From the NCBI RefSeq assembly GCF_008728515.1, contig NC_044989.1, positions 81,662,147 to 81,726,146 on the forward strand: 64,000 nucleotides of DNA, written 5' to 3'. Shown one piece after another: positions 23,263-35,012 of this stretch. Source of the DNA: Papio anubis. Its lineage: Eukaryota > Chordata > Mammalia > Primates > Cercopithecidae. Position numbers and translations under genes: made by a program. The notes beneath the pieces are model-generated. The model was not told where the DNA came from and did no database searches. It saw only the letters and a list, made by a program, of their open reading frames with translations. Numbering within the stretch: position 1 is the stretch's first letter; every line of letters begins with the position of its first letter.

Positions 23263-24679
23263 TTTCTCACCAAGGATTCCCAGCGTCTTGTCCAGCTGAC
23301 AGATTCCTAAAGGACTCTGAGAATATGCTTGAGGAAACCACAACATTTTTATTTCATGGGTACCCTTTGACATGACTTTCACCTTGGTAGAGTAGGCCTT
23401 TCACAGTTAGGCTCCATCGTTTCATTGGTAACTTGGCAGTGAAATGGGACATGTCAGGAGAGGTTTGCAACTGCTTTATCAGACACATTTTAGCCTCATT
23501 TATCTTGACTTCCAAGCATTTACTTACTAAACTGGTCCGTACCATGAAGTTTCTTTTCAGATCAGTGCCAAGTTTCAAATGGCAGAGACCACAGAGAAAT
23601 CATTTTTCATGAGATTCTTCATATATATACTCAACAATACTTTTATCAGCTATGTTTCTAATCCATTAGCAATATTGACTTTGCCATGAAATGAGAGTAA
23701 TTCAATTTCAGATTATACTATAAAGCTGAAATTATTATAGCTTTGCCTTCTGGTTTTACAGTAGTTAAGGCTATGTCAGGGATTTCATGCTGAAGCTTTA
23801 TATTTCAAAGTTTTATAATCAGACATAAAAAGAAAAAAAATAAAATGGGTTTGAGGCTACATTGACACCAGTGAGAAATCCATGTTAGGCTTTTTATTCA
23901 AAGAGATCCACATCAATAGGCAAGTCCCTCTACTTAATAACTTTCATATTATATTGGCTTTGGGTATGCTTGATACATTTTTCTGATGCCAGAGGGGTTT
24001 GTTTGGTCGTAGCATGAGGTGTAAAACACTGTGTGGTGCTGTAAGCAGAAGGCAGGAGAAAATACACGTCACCCACTCCCTTATTAGCTGTCTGTCTATG
24101 AACAAGGTACTTAATATCATTGGACATCACATTATATAAAATTTAAAAATGGGAGAAAATGTATCCTATCTGTCTGGAGGCATGGGACTGGACCTTTTGT
24201 AATCCTTTCCAAAACCCATATCTGAGTTTAAATAAAATAAGCAGACAGCTAACATTTCATCTGAAATAGGAGAGGGATTGCTGTCTCCATGTTAGATCTG
24301 AGACAAATCAGAAAAAAGATTATTTTCCCAAATATCCAACATAAGGCAGGCACTTGGCTTAAAACATGTTTATTTAAATTATCTCTCCAATAAATTACAA
24401 ATGAATTTGGTTAGCTGTTAATAAAATGGCGTGGACATTCAGAAGGCAGAGGTGTTTTAAAATATACTTGAGGGGCCATGTATAGGAAATTGCCATAAAG
24501 GAAATTACTTATTATTGATGAAAAGCTCCCTGAGGTCAGGGAAAATAGTAAACTGAGAATAGGGTGGAAGGCAGTACATTGAGTAAATTGGGACTTCCTG
24601 CATAATCCTGCCCAAGTTTACTAGTCTTTATTCATTTTTATTTAGTTCAACTTCACACAGAAGTAAGCCCCTTTATAGG
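23263..24679. other. No recognised feature
   Basis: AT-rich sequence without identified repeat or credible gene. The 66-74 codon minus-strand frames lack known domains. Confidence 0.4.
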
Positions 24680-24770
24680 GAAGGCAATGTTTTGACATCA
24701 TGCTGGGTTTTAATAAATAAGACGTCTTCATGTGTTCTGGAAATTTACAACTGAATATGGAGAAATCTAT
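24680..24770 (+). repeat. Possible L2-type relic
   Basis: 'catcatgctgggttttaataaataagacgtcttcatgtgttctggaaatttacaa' resembles the old motif 'gctgggaatacagtgatgaataagac...catggagcttacag'. Weak match. Confidence 0.3.
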
Positions 24771-24814
24771 GTAAATTCTTAATACGAGTAATAGTGTGCA
24801 TGTCTTCTGTATTT

Positions 24815-25015
24815 ACTGTATGACTGGCATGAATTTACATAACTCATATGTGTCATGTAAATAATCATGGCAATCCTATGAGAGAATTATCATTTTCACT
24901 TCACAGATAATGATGTGGAAGCTAATAGAGGAGAAATAACCTCACCAAGGTCATTTGTGAATGAAAAATTCAGTATTACGATCCAGTTTTAGCAAAGCCT
25001 GTACTCTTAAACTTG
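24815..25015 (-). mobile_element. MIR SINE
   Basis: 'ggcaatcctatgagagaattatcattttcacttcacagataatgatgtggaagctaatagaggagaaataacctcaccaaggtcatttgtgaatg' reads along the complement of MIR through its core and toward its 5' part. Confidence 0.75.
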
Positions 25016-25654
25016 ATTTTATATAATCTCTCATAATGAAAAGAAAACTGAAAATCATTTAAGCAACACCTTTCCTATGAGAACAGCATGAAAAATTAAT
25101 CCATCAGTGGAGCTGGGGAAAGCATTACAGAAGAGGAACCTCTAACACAGCATTTCATAAGTGAGAACAATTGGTACAAATCAATCTAAGCCCTGAAGTA
25201 GCTATTTCCAAACTACTCCTATCAACTCCTGTCTCTCTATCTCCAGAAACCCTGCTTTGTCCTGGCAACTCTTATATTTCCAATGAATCACGGAGATAGA
25301 CTCACAGAAGCCTTGTTCATGCTCCGATCCACCTGCAGGCAATCCAGATTTGGAGATTGATACACACACTGAGTTGTTCAGTAATAAAATCTGGTAGGAA
25401 GTCTCCACAACACCATGGTTGGCTGATTCCTAGACTCTATTAATTGTGAATGCTAGACAAAAGGTGCAAATGGCTCAGAAGAGGAGAACCTCAGGGAAGT
25501 TATCAGTTAAATTTTCAGTAACATCAGCAGCCACTCTCACTCTATCAGCATCAGCCAGTATGACTTTCCTTAAGTTCCTCAAACAGGTCACGCTTCTTCT
25601 CGTCTTAGTACTATAAAATAGGCTTTTCTATTTTCATCTTCCTTGCATATCTGG

Positions 25655-25850
25655 CTACCATGTACAGTTAGTTCCTCCTTTTCTTCAGATTTCTATTTAA
25701 TTTCTCCTTTGGTAAGTCTTTCCTGACCTGACAGACTTAGCAAGGTTTCTCTATTAGATACTCCTAGAGCATTTTGTACTTCTACTTGGCAACAACCATC
25801 ATATAATCATAATTATAATTTGTTCTTTTTTCATCACAAAGTATTTTTTA
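25655..25850 (+). mobile_element. L2 LINE 3' fragment
   Basis: 'ttcttcagatttctatttaatttctcctttggtaagtctttcctgacctgacagacttag...tagagcattttgtacttctacttgg' matches the order of the ancient L2 3' region ('tcaaatgtcacctcctcagagaggccttccctgacc...'). Confidence 0.6.
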
Positions 25851-26679
25851 TTGAGAGGAAAGGGGGACATTGGTGAAGTCTAAAAAGAGTTGCTGTGTAA
25901 TATTACTTGTATTTAAATGAATCTCTTTTGCAACTATTAAGTAGACAGCAGGAAGTCAAGGAGGAGAGAGGTGTGTTATAAGGCTCTTGTAGCAATCCAG
26001 ATGAGAGGAGGATGATGGCCACAGTGACTGCTTTGGAGATGGAAATCAATAGATTGTGTAGCTGTATTGAGGGCACAGAAAGCTAGATTTATTTTTGTCA
26101 GATCACATTTAGAATGTAAATAAGGGGAAATATTTAAGAACAACTCCAGATTTTATTAACTTGAGCAACTAGATGGAGATTTTACGAACAAAATTGGGAA
26201 AGATTATGGATGTAAGATACGAAGTTTCTAGCAAAGGATATTGTTAAGTAGCATCTACAGTGGGAAACAGCAATGTATCTTTTAAAAACATGCACATGTT
26301 GTGTATATGGCTAAAATGTAGATGCCATTATGCTTTTCAGGAAATGTCACTAAACCTATCTTCTAACAACAGCAGCACAGCTAGCTTGTGATTCAAACAT
26401 TTGATACTCATTGATCATGTAAAAAGGTACCATAAATATGGCAGAAACTTAAAATATTTGATCAATAAGTAAAAAAAGCAGTTAAGGAAGGAGGTAGTAT
26501 GTTCTATTATGTGTCTATGTCAAAAATATTGCAAAGAGTAATCCAGGCATAATCATGGGCATATATTTTTAATCACAGAATTTATGATATCAGAAAGAAA
26601 CACTAAAGGTATACTCTTTCATCTATAATTATGATAATCAGGAAACCTCTGAAGTAAGAGTAGTGAAATAGCATCTTTA
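25851..26679. other. Unrecognised; possible old repeat at 25960-26220
   Basis: 'aggctcttgtagcaatccagatgagaggaggatgatggcc...gtgactgctttggagatggaaa' resembles a dispersed old mammalian sequence of the type 'gctattgcagtaatccaggtgagagatgatg', but I cannot name it. The rest is unremarkable. Confidence 0.35.
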
Positions 26680-26905
26680 TGACCTGCCAGGCACACTGCA
26701 CATGGTTTTTTTTTGTTGTTACTTTGTTTTGGATTTGTTTTTAGATCATCTCTTTATCATTTCAGACTCCCATATAGCACATACTTTATTTTTTTTTTCA
26801 ATTTCCTGATTGGGGAACTGTGAAACAGAGAAATTAAGTCAATATCCGTTTCACAATACTACAAAGTGATAAAGTTATAATTTATATATAAATTTGAATC
26901 TCAGA
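26680..26905 (-). mobile_element. MIR SINE fragment
   Basis: 'ttcctgattggggaactgtgaaacagagaaattaagtcaatatcc...acaaagtgataaagttataa...aatttgaatctcagatc' follows the complement of the MIR core and 5' half, with T-rich expansions at about 26707-26714 and 26790-26799. Confidence 0.5.
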
Positions 26906-29900
26906 TCTTGAACACAAGGAAACTTGCTTAGAGACTGCCAAAGCATAATGGAAACTTTGCAACTCCAGTTTTTGGTAAGTTGTTCAATTATAATCATAGC
27001 TCATTTACTTGTGTTTAGAAACAGCTCTCTTTACCTTAAATATCTCCAGTCTCTCTCAGAACACTTAAATTATGGTCAGTTACAATCCTGTTTTCTGAAT
27101 AAAGCTTTCCTATTCTAACTTTCAGTATTTTTCCTCTCTGGCCCCCTATAACACTTACCTTGAAAAATAAACCATGTAGTTCTAAATTATTGGATGTTCT
27201 ATAAGGCATATAGCTAGTTTTAGATGATTTATTTCACACACTGGCACTAACTTGGAGCTTAATTAAATGATTATTTTTGACTAATTCTAGAGTTAGCTAA
27301 AATTAAGGAAAATAATTATTTGAAATGTCAAATAACTACAGAATTTTCTCAATGCAAGGTTTACTTCTGCCTACCACTTAATCCAAATGTAAGTCATGGC
27401 ATAATTTTAATTAAAAAGAATTATATAAGGGTGGAGGACCTGGGCTTCATATTCCATAATAGGAAGCAATCACATGCAACTTCTATGAGATTACTTTATG
27501 AATCTTTTTAAAATGCGAGTTTACAATTATCCCTAACCAAGAAAATTATAGGATACCAGAAATCTCAATATATTTTAATGTTCTATTGAATTTAGTTTTT
27601 CAGATGAAATTGCTCACTGCAATTTTAATCTTTCCAAATTAAGCAGCTAGAATGAGTAATCTTTGTCAGGAAGAAAATCTGGAATGATTATTTAGGAATG
27701 AAACTGAGTATTAAGACTAAATGTATGATTCTACTGCCAGATTCATGTGTGAGAACTTGGACCTAACTATAAAAATAGGAAAATAAAACTTAAAAAATAC
27801 TCTAGGTTCTTAGTCATTATCTTCTACTTACATTGTTTCCTATGGATAAATGATGAGCTCTGTATATGGAGAAGGGCTGAATTTTCACACAAAAGTGAAT
27901 TTTCTATTTCATCAAAGTATTTCTCAGGCATCAAAAAAAATCCCAACATTTTAATAATTGTTTTATGGAAGGCATCCTATATTTATCTGTGTATAAGATG
28001 AAATGAGCATAATTAAATATACCCTTTTAAGTTTCAGATCAAGGAAAATGATACAAGTTTATGTACAGATTGCGGTTGGTCAATGTGACTTGACTATTAC
28101 TCAAACATAAAATTAATGGTGAATAATTCCCAGGAGCTTCTTTGAACAGGGCACTCTTTTCTTTGGTTTGATGTTCAAAATAGAAAAAAAAAATGCAACT
28201 ATTAATAGGCAGGGGCTCATTATCTAAAAATCAACTTTGAAACTTTTCAGTTATCCAGTTTCCTAACTCACGGAGTGAAATTCTGAGATATGAACGTGGA
28301 AGAGAAATATTTGATGTTATGGTGAGAAAAGAAGTTGGAAAGAATTTGTCTGCCTGAGGTTGGATGTGCATGGATTGGGTTTGAAAGATGAGACTACAGA
28401 GCCAAAGGGCTTCTGGAGGTTGCTGTGAACATAAGGGGTTGGATTCTCGATAGAAGAGATGTAGAAAGGCAAGATATGCAACCTTTCTTTACAGTTACCC
28501 AGAGGGTTGGTCCTGTGCTTTGGCCCTTGCACCTTGGAGTTCAGCCTCTCACTTTGTTTACTATTATGTCAGAGCTCCAGAAATCAATATTTAAGCTGTG
28601 GTCTTGCCTAAGCCACAAAGCAGCAGCTCTGATTCACAGCTGCAACTTACAGATGCCTATACCATATGCTACCATTCAGAATATATTTCAGATGTAAGCA
28701 GGGATGTCATTTCTCAAGGAAGAGAGGGGCTAAATTATTAGATAAATTGATTGGAATTAATATTAGCCTGATTAAGTCAGAACTTAATCTACTTTTGACA
28801 TTCTCATATTTGGTTCTTTTCAAAATCCAATTAACTTACACAGATGATTAGCATTTGCTAGTTTCTGATTTTAGAGCCTGCAAATTTCTCTCACCATTGC
28901 CTTCTCTTTCATTTTCATGACTATAATCTAAATATTACAAAGAGATTTGACAAAGCATTAGAACATTAACCAGTTTAGAGTCTAAAAGTTGCATGTGCAA
29001 CTATCATTAATTATATTTTCAGAAGCTAAAACAGCCTCCTTAAAACAGGCGAACAGAATAAACCATACATGCAAAAGAAGGTGCCAAACCAGGCAACATA
29101 AGGTATGTAGAAACAGCATGTTTACTTCATCTGTATACTTCCTTCTTTATTGACTGATGATGTGCAAATAAACAACCAATACTGCAATAGAATTATGCTG
29201 CTTTCTGGAGAGAACTAAGAAAGTTGGCTTTTCTGTGTTTTAGGAAATAGATCTTATTTTTATAAAATTTTATAAAGCCTTGAAAAGACTTCATGATCTT
29301 TTTATCTCACACTTCCAAACCAGTGCCAGATCCATGGCACAATAATAAATGACAATGTTAGTTAGTTAGTTTCTATAAGGCTACTATGGGAACATGAGAT
29401 TCTTAAAATCTCACAGAGAAGGGTTTGCTGTTCAGAGTTAAATCAAAAGCCTTAAATTTAATTTTCTACTAGGATGTCCTGTTGGAGACCCTGAACAAAC
29501 CTCCAAGCAGAAACAACTAGACAAATGCGAAAGTCCAAAATTTAGTGAATTTAATAACTCTCAGAGGTAAGTAAAAGACAAAGTCAGCCCTCAGAATATG
29601 AGTTTCTTTAGAAAGGTTGAATTCGTGCTTTTTCAAATGGATGAGGCATGGAAACTGGGAGATAAATCCCCAAATTTGCTACGGTGAAAATGTTAAGGAA
29701 CACTCCAGAAAACAGCAACAAAAACAACAACAAAAAACAAAAACCAATAACCAAGAAACTAAAGATTGCATCACTTTTCTAAGCAAGCATATTTCTTTTG
29801 ACCCTTGCACTCAGCAGAAGGGGAAAATAATCTCTAGTGAGAATCCCTACACATAAGCCTATCTTGATGTGACTTCAAATCCAAATTCCTGCTACTTTGT

Positions 29901-30454
29901 TGCCTAAGAAACCTTGGTTATTTCAGGATTTTGCCCTGACACAAAGTACAATTCATGTAGAAAAATGGTATAAACTATACATGGTGTCACAGAGCTATAA
30001 GAGATGTCTTTACCCTGTTATGCAATTTGTCCATTCTATTCTTTATCAACTCACATGGCTCCTGAACATAGGATGACTGGCCATTTGGAGTGTCACAAAG
30101 GACTCCAGCTGAGTGAAAGGCATTGTCTCTTCTGGGCATTTGTATTTAGAATACAAACGTTCTATTTGGTCTCTATAGATGTTGAAACTGGAAGATCATA
30201 CAAAACCAAAAACAAAGATATCTGATAGCAATTCAGTTGTAATGTACAGAAATGCATAAAGAAAAAAAAATGCATATGTAAGGAAAAATAAAGCCAAGAA
30301 AAATCAGAATTAAATTTTTACTTTTTATGCTTAGTACCTCTTGAGAACCCTATAATCTTCAAGCAAACTCCCTATTTACTAGTTAAAGTAGATTTCTAAA
30401 CGTTGAAACTAAATTACCCCAACTGTAATGGGACCTTAATATTAATAAGGTCAG
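26906..30454. other. No recognised feature
   Basis: 3.5 kb without a confident repeat. A short (GTTA)n run is at about 29356-29372. The segment 28320-28700 is less AT-rich and carries frames on both strands (28317-28532 minus, 28425-28697 plus) without recognisable domains. A Q/K/N-rich frame at 29617-29856 reads through a CAA-rich run and is not credible. Confidence 0.4.
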
Positions 30455-30590
30455 GTTTCTTACTTAACAAACAAATGGAGAAACTAACCCAAGCAAGGGC
30501 AAAGGAATCTTCTAGAGTAACAGAATGACTCAGCCATAACTGGGTTTCAGATCAGCAACTCCCAAAATATTCTATCTCCATTCTCTGATA
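30455..30590 (-). mobile_element. MIR SINE fragment
   Basis: 'acaaatggagaaactaacccaagcaagggcaaaggaatcttctagagtaacagaatgactcagccataactgggtttcagatc' parallels the MIR complement from 'gatgaggaaactgaggc' through 'gggattcgaaccc'. Confidence 0.55.
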
Positions 30591-30671
30591 TTGTCTCTTC
30601 ATTTTAATTATTTAAGAAATTGAGAAAAGGTTACAAATTTATTCTTATTCTACCATTGATGAAGGTATTGA

Positions 30672-30994
30672 GGCCGGGCGCGGTGGTTCATGCCTGTAAT
30701 CCCAGCACTTTGAGGGCCGAGGCAGGCGGATCACGAGGTCAGGAGATCGAAACCATCCTGGCTAACACGGTGAAATCCCGTCTCTACTAAAAATACAGAA
30801 AAATTAGCCGGGTGTGGTGGTGGGCACCTGTAGTCCCAGCTTACTCGGGAGGGTAAGGCAGGTATTAACTGTGTATCTGGGTATCACAGTATTAACTGTG
30901 AACCCAGGAGGCGGAGCTTGCAGTGAGCTGAGATCGTGCCACTGCACTGTAGCCTGGGTGAGAGAGCGAGACTCTGTCTCAAAAAAAAAAAAAA
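30672..30994 (+). mobile_element. AluY with internal filler insertion
   Basis: Full-length AluY ('ggccgggcgcggtggttcatgcc' to 'gactctgtctc' plus A14), with target duplications 'gaaggtattgag' (30661-30672) and 'gaagatattgag' (30995-31006). In the right arm the expected 'agaatggcgtg' between 'gaggcagg' and 'aaccc' is replaced by 38 bases (30863-30900) in which 'tattaactgtg' occurs twice around a 16-base spacer. The Alu frame is otherwise intact. Confidence 0.93.
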
Positions 30995-31006
30995 GAAGAT
31001 ATTGAG

Positions 31007-31795
31007 AGTTCACTTTTTAGTGAGTATTAAATAAGTTAAACACTTGTTTGTATGATCAGTAAAGACTGCTTGAGGAATGCATTATTTCATAGCAGATATG
31101 TGAAGAAAGCAAGAGGCAGAATACTGAAAACTTAGATAGAATACAGGAACTAATAAAGAGTATGTTCCTAGTTCATGAATAACTCATTTGTGGTTATTTG
31201 GATGTACTTCACTGAACCTATACTCACTCATTTCACCCATCCTCACAGTAGATAATGTGAACAGAAGATTGCAACAGCAAGTGTGAAAATAGAGAATCAG
31301 CTGCAGTCCATTTGTTTTCCATGTCAGGAGGCAGACAAATCATTGTTGACCTGAGCAGACCCAGTGCCATAGAATGTAATGATCGGTCCTTCACACAAAG
31401 ACGTACCTACTTCAGGCTACTCAACTGTATGCACTGATGTAGTTTATCCATGTAGTATCCTTAAATGAATTGATTATTACATAATATATTTCTGTTCTGA
31501 ATTGACCAACTGTTTACTGCAGTAATCAAGTTAATTATTTTGATCTATACAAATGCAATCTAGTGAATTATACGCATGTTCCTGTCATGAGTTTGCTTTC
31601 TTTGGTATATGTTTCTGGAACTCAGATCTTACTGAGAGAACAAAGATAGCAAGGATCTGTAAGACTTCAATGACAAATGAAATTGAAAGATTCATATGAT
31701 CATTAGAGCTACCATTAATAATACAAAGAAGTATTCTCAAGAAGACCCAGATGATGTATTTATTTAACCAATCGGCAAACATTAAGCCTTACTTT
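31007..31795. other. No recognised feature
   Basis: Unique-looking sequence between the AluY and the L1 nest. No coding evidence. Confidence 0.4.
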
Positions 31796-33024
31796 TGTGT
31801 ATGTTTTGCTTTTGTCCCCTGTGCTTTTGAGGTCTGACTCAAAAAATATTTGGCAAAGTTCTGTAGATTTTTCCCCTGTATTTTCTTTTAGTAGTTTCAT
31901 ATTTTAAGTTCTTATGTTTAAGTATGTAACCAATTTTCATTTTCATATATAGTGAAAGATAGAAATCTAGTTTCATTCTTCTTCATATGGATATCCAGTT
32001 TTCCCAGCAACATTTATTAAAGAGAATATCTTTTCCCCAATATATATTCTTGGCACCTTTATCAAAAATAAGTTTGCTGTAAATGAATGGATTTATTTTT
32101 GGATTCTCCATTGTGTTCCACTGGTCTATGCATCTGTTCTAATGCCAGTATCATGGTTTTTGCAGCTTTGTAGTACAATGTGAAGCCAAGTAATGAGATA
32201 CCTCCAGCTTTGTTCTTTCTACTCAGGATTGATTTCTATCTGTTCTTTTTTTTTTTTTAGTTAAATACAAATTTTAGAATTTTCTTCTATTTCTGTGCAG
32301 AATGTCATTGTTATTTTTATATAGAAATTGCAATGAATCTGTTGACTGCTTTGAGTAATATAGACATTTTAATAATATTAATTTTTCCAATCCATGAGCA
32401 TGAGATATCATTCCATTTGTTTGTGTCCTCTTCAGTTTCTTTCATTGAGATTGTTTTATTATAGAGACCTTTCACTCCTTTGGTTGAAGCTATTACAGGT
32501 ATTTTATTCTTATTTTTGTAGCTATTGTAAATGTAATTGATTTCTGAATTTCTTTTCCAAGCTGATCACTATTAGCATATTGGAAAAATTAATATTATTT
32601 TTGTAAAATATAAAACCAGAAAACTATGTTTTCTGCATGTTCTCACATATAATACTTAGAAAAATATGATTGATTTTTGTATGTTGATTTTTTATTCTTC
32701 AAATTTGCTATTTATTTTTTACCAGTAACAGGTTGACTTTACTTTTTGTGTGTGTGTGTTGATAGGTTTTTCTAAATATAAGATTATATCATGTGCCACG
32801 AAAGATGATTTGACACTTTTCTTTCTAATTTGGATGACTTTTATATCTTTCTTTTGCCTAAGTGCTCTGACTGGGACTTCCAGAACTACATTGAATAAAA
32901 GTGGTGAAAGTAGGCATCCTTGTCATGTTATTAATGAAAAAAAGACTTTCAATTTTTCCTCATTCAGTATGACATTGCCTGTGGTTTTGTCATATGTGGT
33001 TTTCATTATTTTTAGATATGATAC
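31796..33024 (-). mobile_element. Old L1 (L1M/L1PB-age), ORF2 part 1
   Basis: Complement of L1 ORF2 from near its 3' half toward the reverse transcriptase. In order: 'ggatatccagttttcccagcaacatttatta', 'ccattgtgttccactggtctatgcatctg', 'tttgtagtacaatgtgaagccaagtaatg', 'ccagaactacattgaataaaagtggtgaaagtaggcatcc'. Its 3' end (UTR and tail) is absent on the left. A roughly 70-base extra segment sits at about 32590-32660 and includes one arm of an inverted copy discussed in the findings. It is interrupted by an Alu at 33025. Confidence 0.88.
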
Positions 33025-33332
33025 TTTTTTTTTTTTTTTTTTTTTTTGACACAGAGTTTTCGCTGTTGTTGCCCAGTCTGGAGTGCAATGGTGTGATCTC
33101 GGCTCACTGCAACCTCCACCTCCCAGGTTCAAGCAATTCTCCTGCCTCAGCCTCCCAAGTAGCTGGGATTACAGGCATGCACCATCACGCCTGGCTAATT
33201 TTGTATTTTTAGTAGAGATGGGGTTTCTCCATTTGGTCAGGCTGGTCTCGAACTCCCAACCTCAGGTTATCTGCCTGCCTCAGCCTCTCAAAGTGTTGGG
33301 ATTACAGGCATGAGTCACCACGACTGGCCTTG
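33025..33332 (-). mobile_element. AluS-like SINE nested in the L1
   Basis: T23 tail, then 'gacacagagttttcgctgttgttgcccagtctgg' to 'gagtcaccacgactggcc'. The exact target duplication 'agatatgatac' is at 33014-33024 and 33333-33343, and the L1 reads on continuously across it. Confidence 0.96.
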
Positions 33333-33343
33333 AGATATGATAC

Positions 33344-33540
33344 TTCTACACTTACTTTATTAAGCATTGTTATCATGGTGGAATAGCGAATTTTATCAAA
33401 TGTTTTTTCAGCATCTATTGAGATGATACATGGTATTTGTCTTTGATTCTGTTCATGTGATGTATCACGTTTATGGATTTCCATATGTTGAACCATCTTT
33501 ACATCCCTCAAATGAATCCTAATTGGTAATGCTGAATGAT
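33344..33540 (-). mobile_element. Old L1, ORF2 part 2
   Basis: Continues the same L1 after the Alu: 'ttatcaaatgttttttcagcatctattgagatgata', 'ttgaaccatctttacatccctcaaatgaatcc', 'gctgaatgatctttttt'. The younger L1 enters at this T run. Confidence 0.85.
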
Positions 33541-34989
33541 CTTTTTTACTCCAACTTTTATTTTAGGTTCGGGGTGATACATGTGCAAGTTTGTTACCTA
33601 GATAAATTGCATGTTACTAGGGTTTGGTGTATGATTTATTTTGTCACCTAGATAGTGAGCATAGAACCTGTAAGGTAGTTTTTTTTTCTCACCCTCCTCT
33701 CAAACTCAAGTAAACTCTGGTGTCTGTTGTTCCCCTCTTTGTGTCCATGTGTACTCAAAGTTTAACTCCCACTTGTGTGTGAGAACATGCAGAAAACATA
33801 GTTTTCTGTTCTTGCATTAATTCATTTAGGACAATGGCCTCCAGCTGCGCCCATGCTGCTGCAAAGGACATAATTTCATTCTTTGTTATGGCTGCTTAGT
33901 ATTCAGTGGTATATATGTATCAACATTTTCTTTATTCTGTCCACCACTTATGGACATCTAGGTTGATTCCATGTCTTTACTATTGTGAAAAGTGTTGCAA
34001 TGAGCATATTCATGCATGTATGTTTATGATAGCACAATTTATATTCTTTTGGGTACATACCCAACAATGGGATTGCTAGGTGAAATGGGAGTTTTGTTTT
34101 AAGTTCTTTGAGAACTCTCTAAGTATCTTTTGCACAGCGGCTGAATTCATTTACATTGACACCAACAGTGTATGTGTGTTCCCCTTTCTCTACAACTTTG
34201 TCAACATGTTATTTTTTGAATTTTTAGTAGCAACCATTCTGACTAGTGTGAGATGGCATCTCATGATGGTTTTGATTTGGATTTCTCTAATGATTAGTGA
34301 TGTCAAGCATTTTTTATATGCTTTTTAGCTGCATGTATGTCTTCTGTTGAGAAGTGACTGTTCATGTCCTTTGGCCATTTTTAAATCGGGTTGTTTGGTT
34401 TTTGGCCGTTGATATGTTTAAGTTTCTTGTAGATTCTGTATATTAGGCCTTTGTTGGATGCATTGCTTGTGAATGTTTTCTTCCATTCTGTTGGTTGTCT
34501 GTTTACTCCACTAATAGTTTCTCTTGTTATGCAAACTAAAGCTCTTTAGTTTAATTAGGTCCCACTTGACAATTTTCACGTTGCTCGCAATTGCTTTTGG
34601 AGTCTTTATCATGAACTATTTGCCAAGGCCTATGTCCAGAATGATATTTCCTAGGTTTTTTAAGGCTTTTTATAGTTTTAGGTTTTACATTTAGTTTTTT
34701 ATCCATCTTGAGTTGAATTTTGTATATGGTGAAAGGAAGGGGTCCAGGTTCAATCTTCTGCATATGGCTAGCCAGTTATCCTAGCACCATTTATTGAATA
34801 GTTTCTTTTCCCCATTGCTTGCTATTGTCTACGTTGTCCATAATCAGATGGTGGTGGGTGTATGGCTTTATTTATGTGTTCTGTAACCTGCTGCATTGGT
34901 CTATTTGTCTGCTTTCGTACCAGTACTATGCTCTTTTTCGTTTCTGCATCCTTGTAGTATAATTTGAAGTCAGTGTGCTGTATCCAGCT
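33541..34989 (-). mobile_element. Younger L1 (L1PB/older L1PA), nested, 5' truncated
   Basis: Starts at an L1 3' end ('ttttaggttcggggtgatacatgtgcaagtttgttacc', 'ggtttggtgtatgatttattttgtcacc') and reads through 3' UTR and ORF2 C-terminus to 'gaagtcagtgtgctgtatccagc', about 1.45 kb. Frames are broken; a piece at 34551-34763 minus retains 'MQKIEPGPLPFTIYKIQLKM'. No clear target duplication flanks it, and host L1 sequence is missing at its right side. Confidence 0.9.
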
Positions 34990-35012
34990 TTTTTTTTTTT
35001 TTTTTTTTTTTT
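34990..35012. repeat. Poly-T run
   Basis: About 23 T between the truncated 5' end of the nested L1 and the resumed older L1. A T-tract is not expected at that end of an L1 inserted in this orientation. Confidence 0.95.

Noticed and set aside
22756..24463. Shared 18-base word 'gcagaggtgttttaaaat' at 22756-22773 and 24446-24463
   Set aside because: The flanks do not match, and a single AT-rich 18-base match in 64 kb is only mildly surprising.
33083..33313. Alu-derived frame resembling a small protein
   Set aside because: Same Alu artefact; similar peptides occur in the frames at 11078, 13316, 16849, 49071 and 58366.
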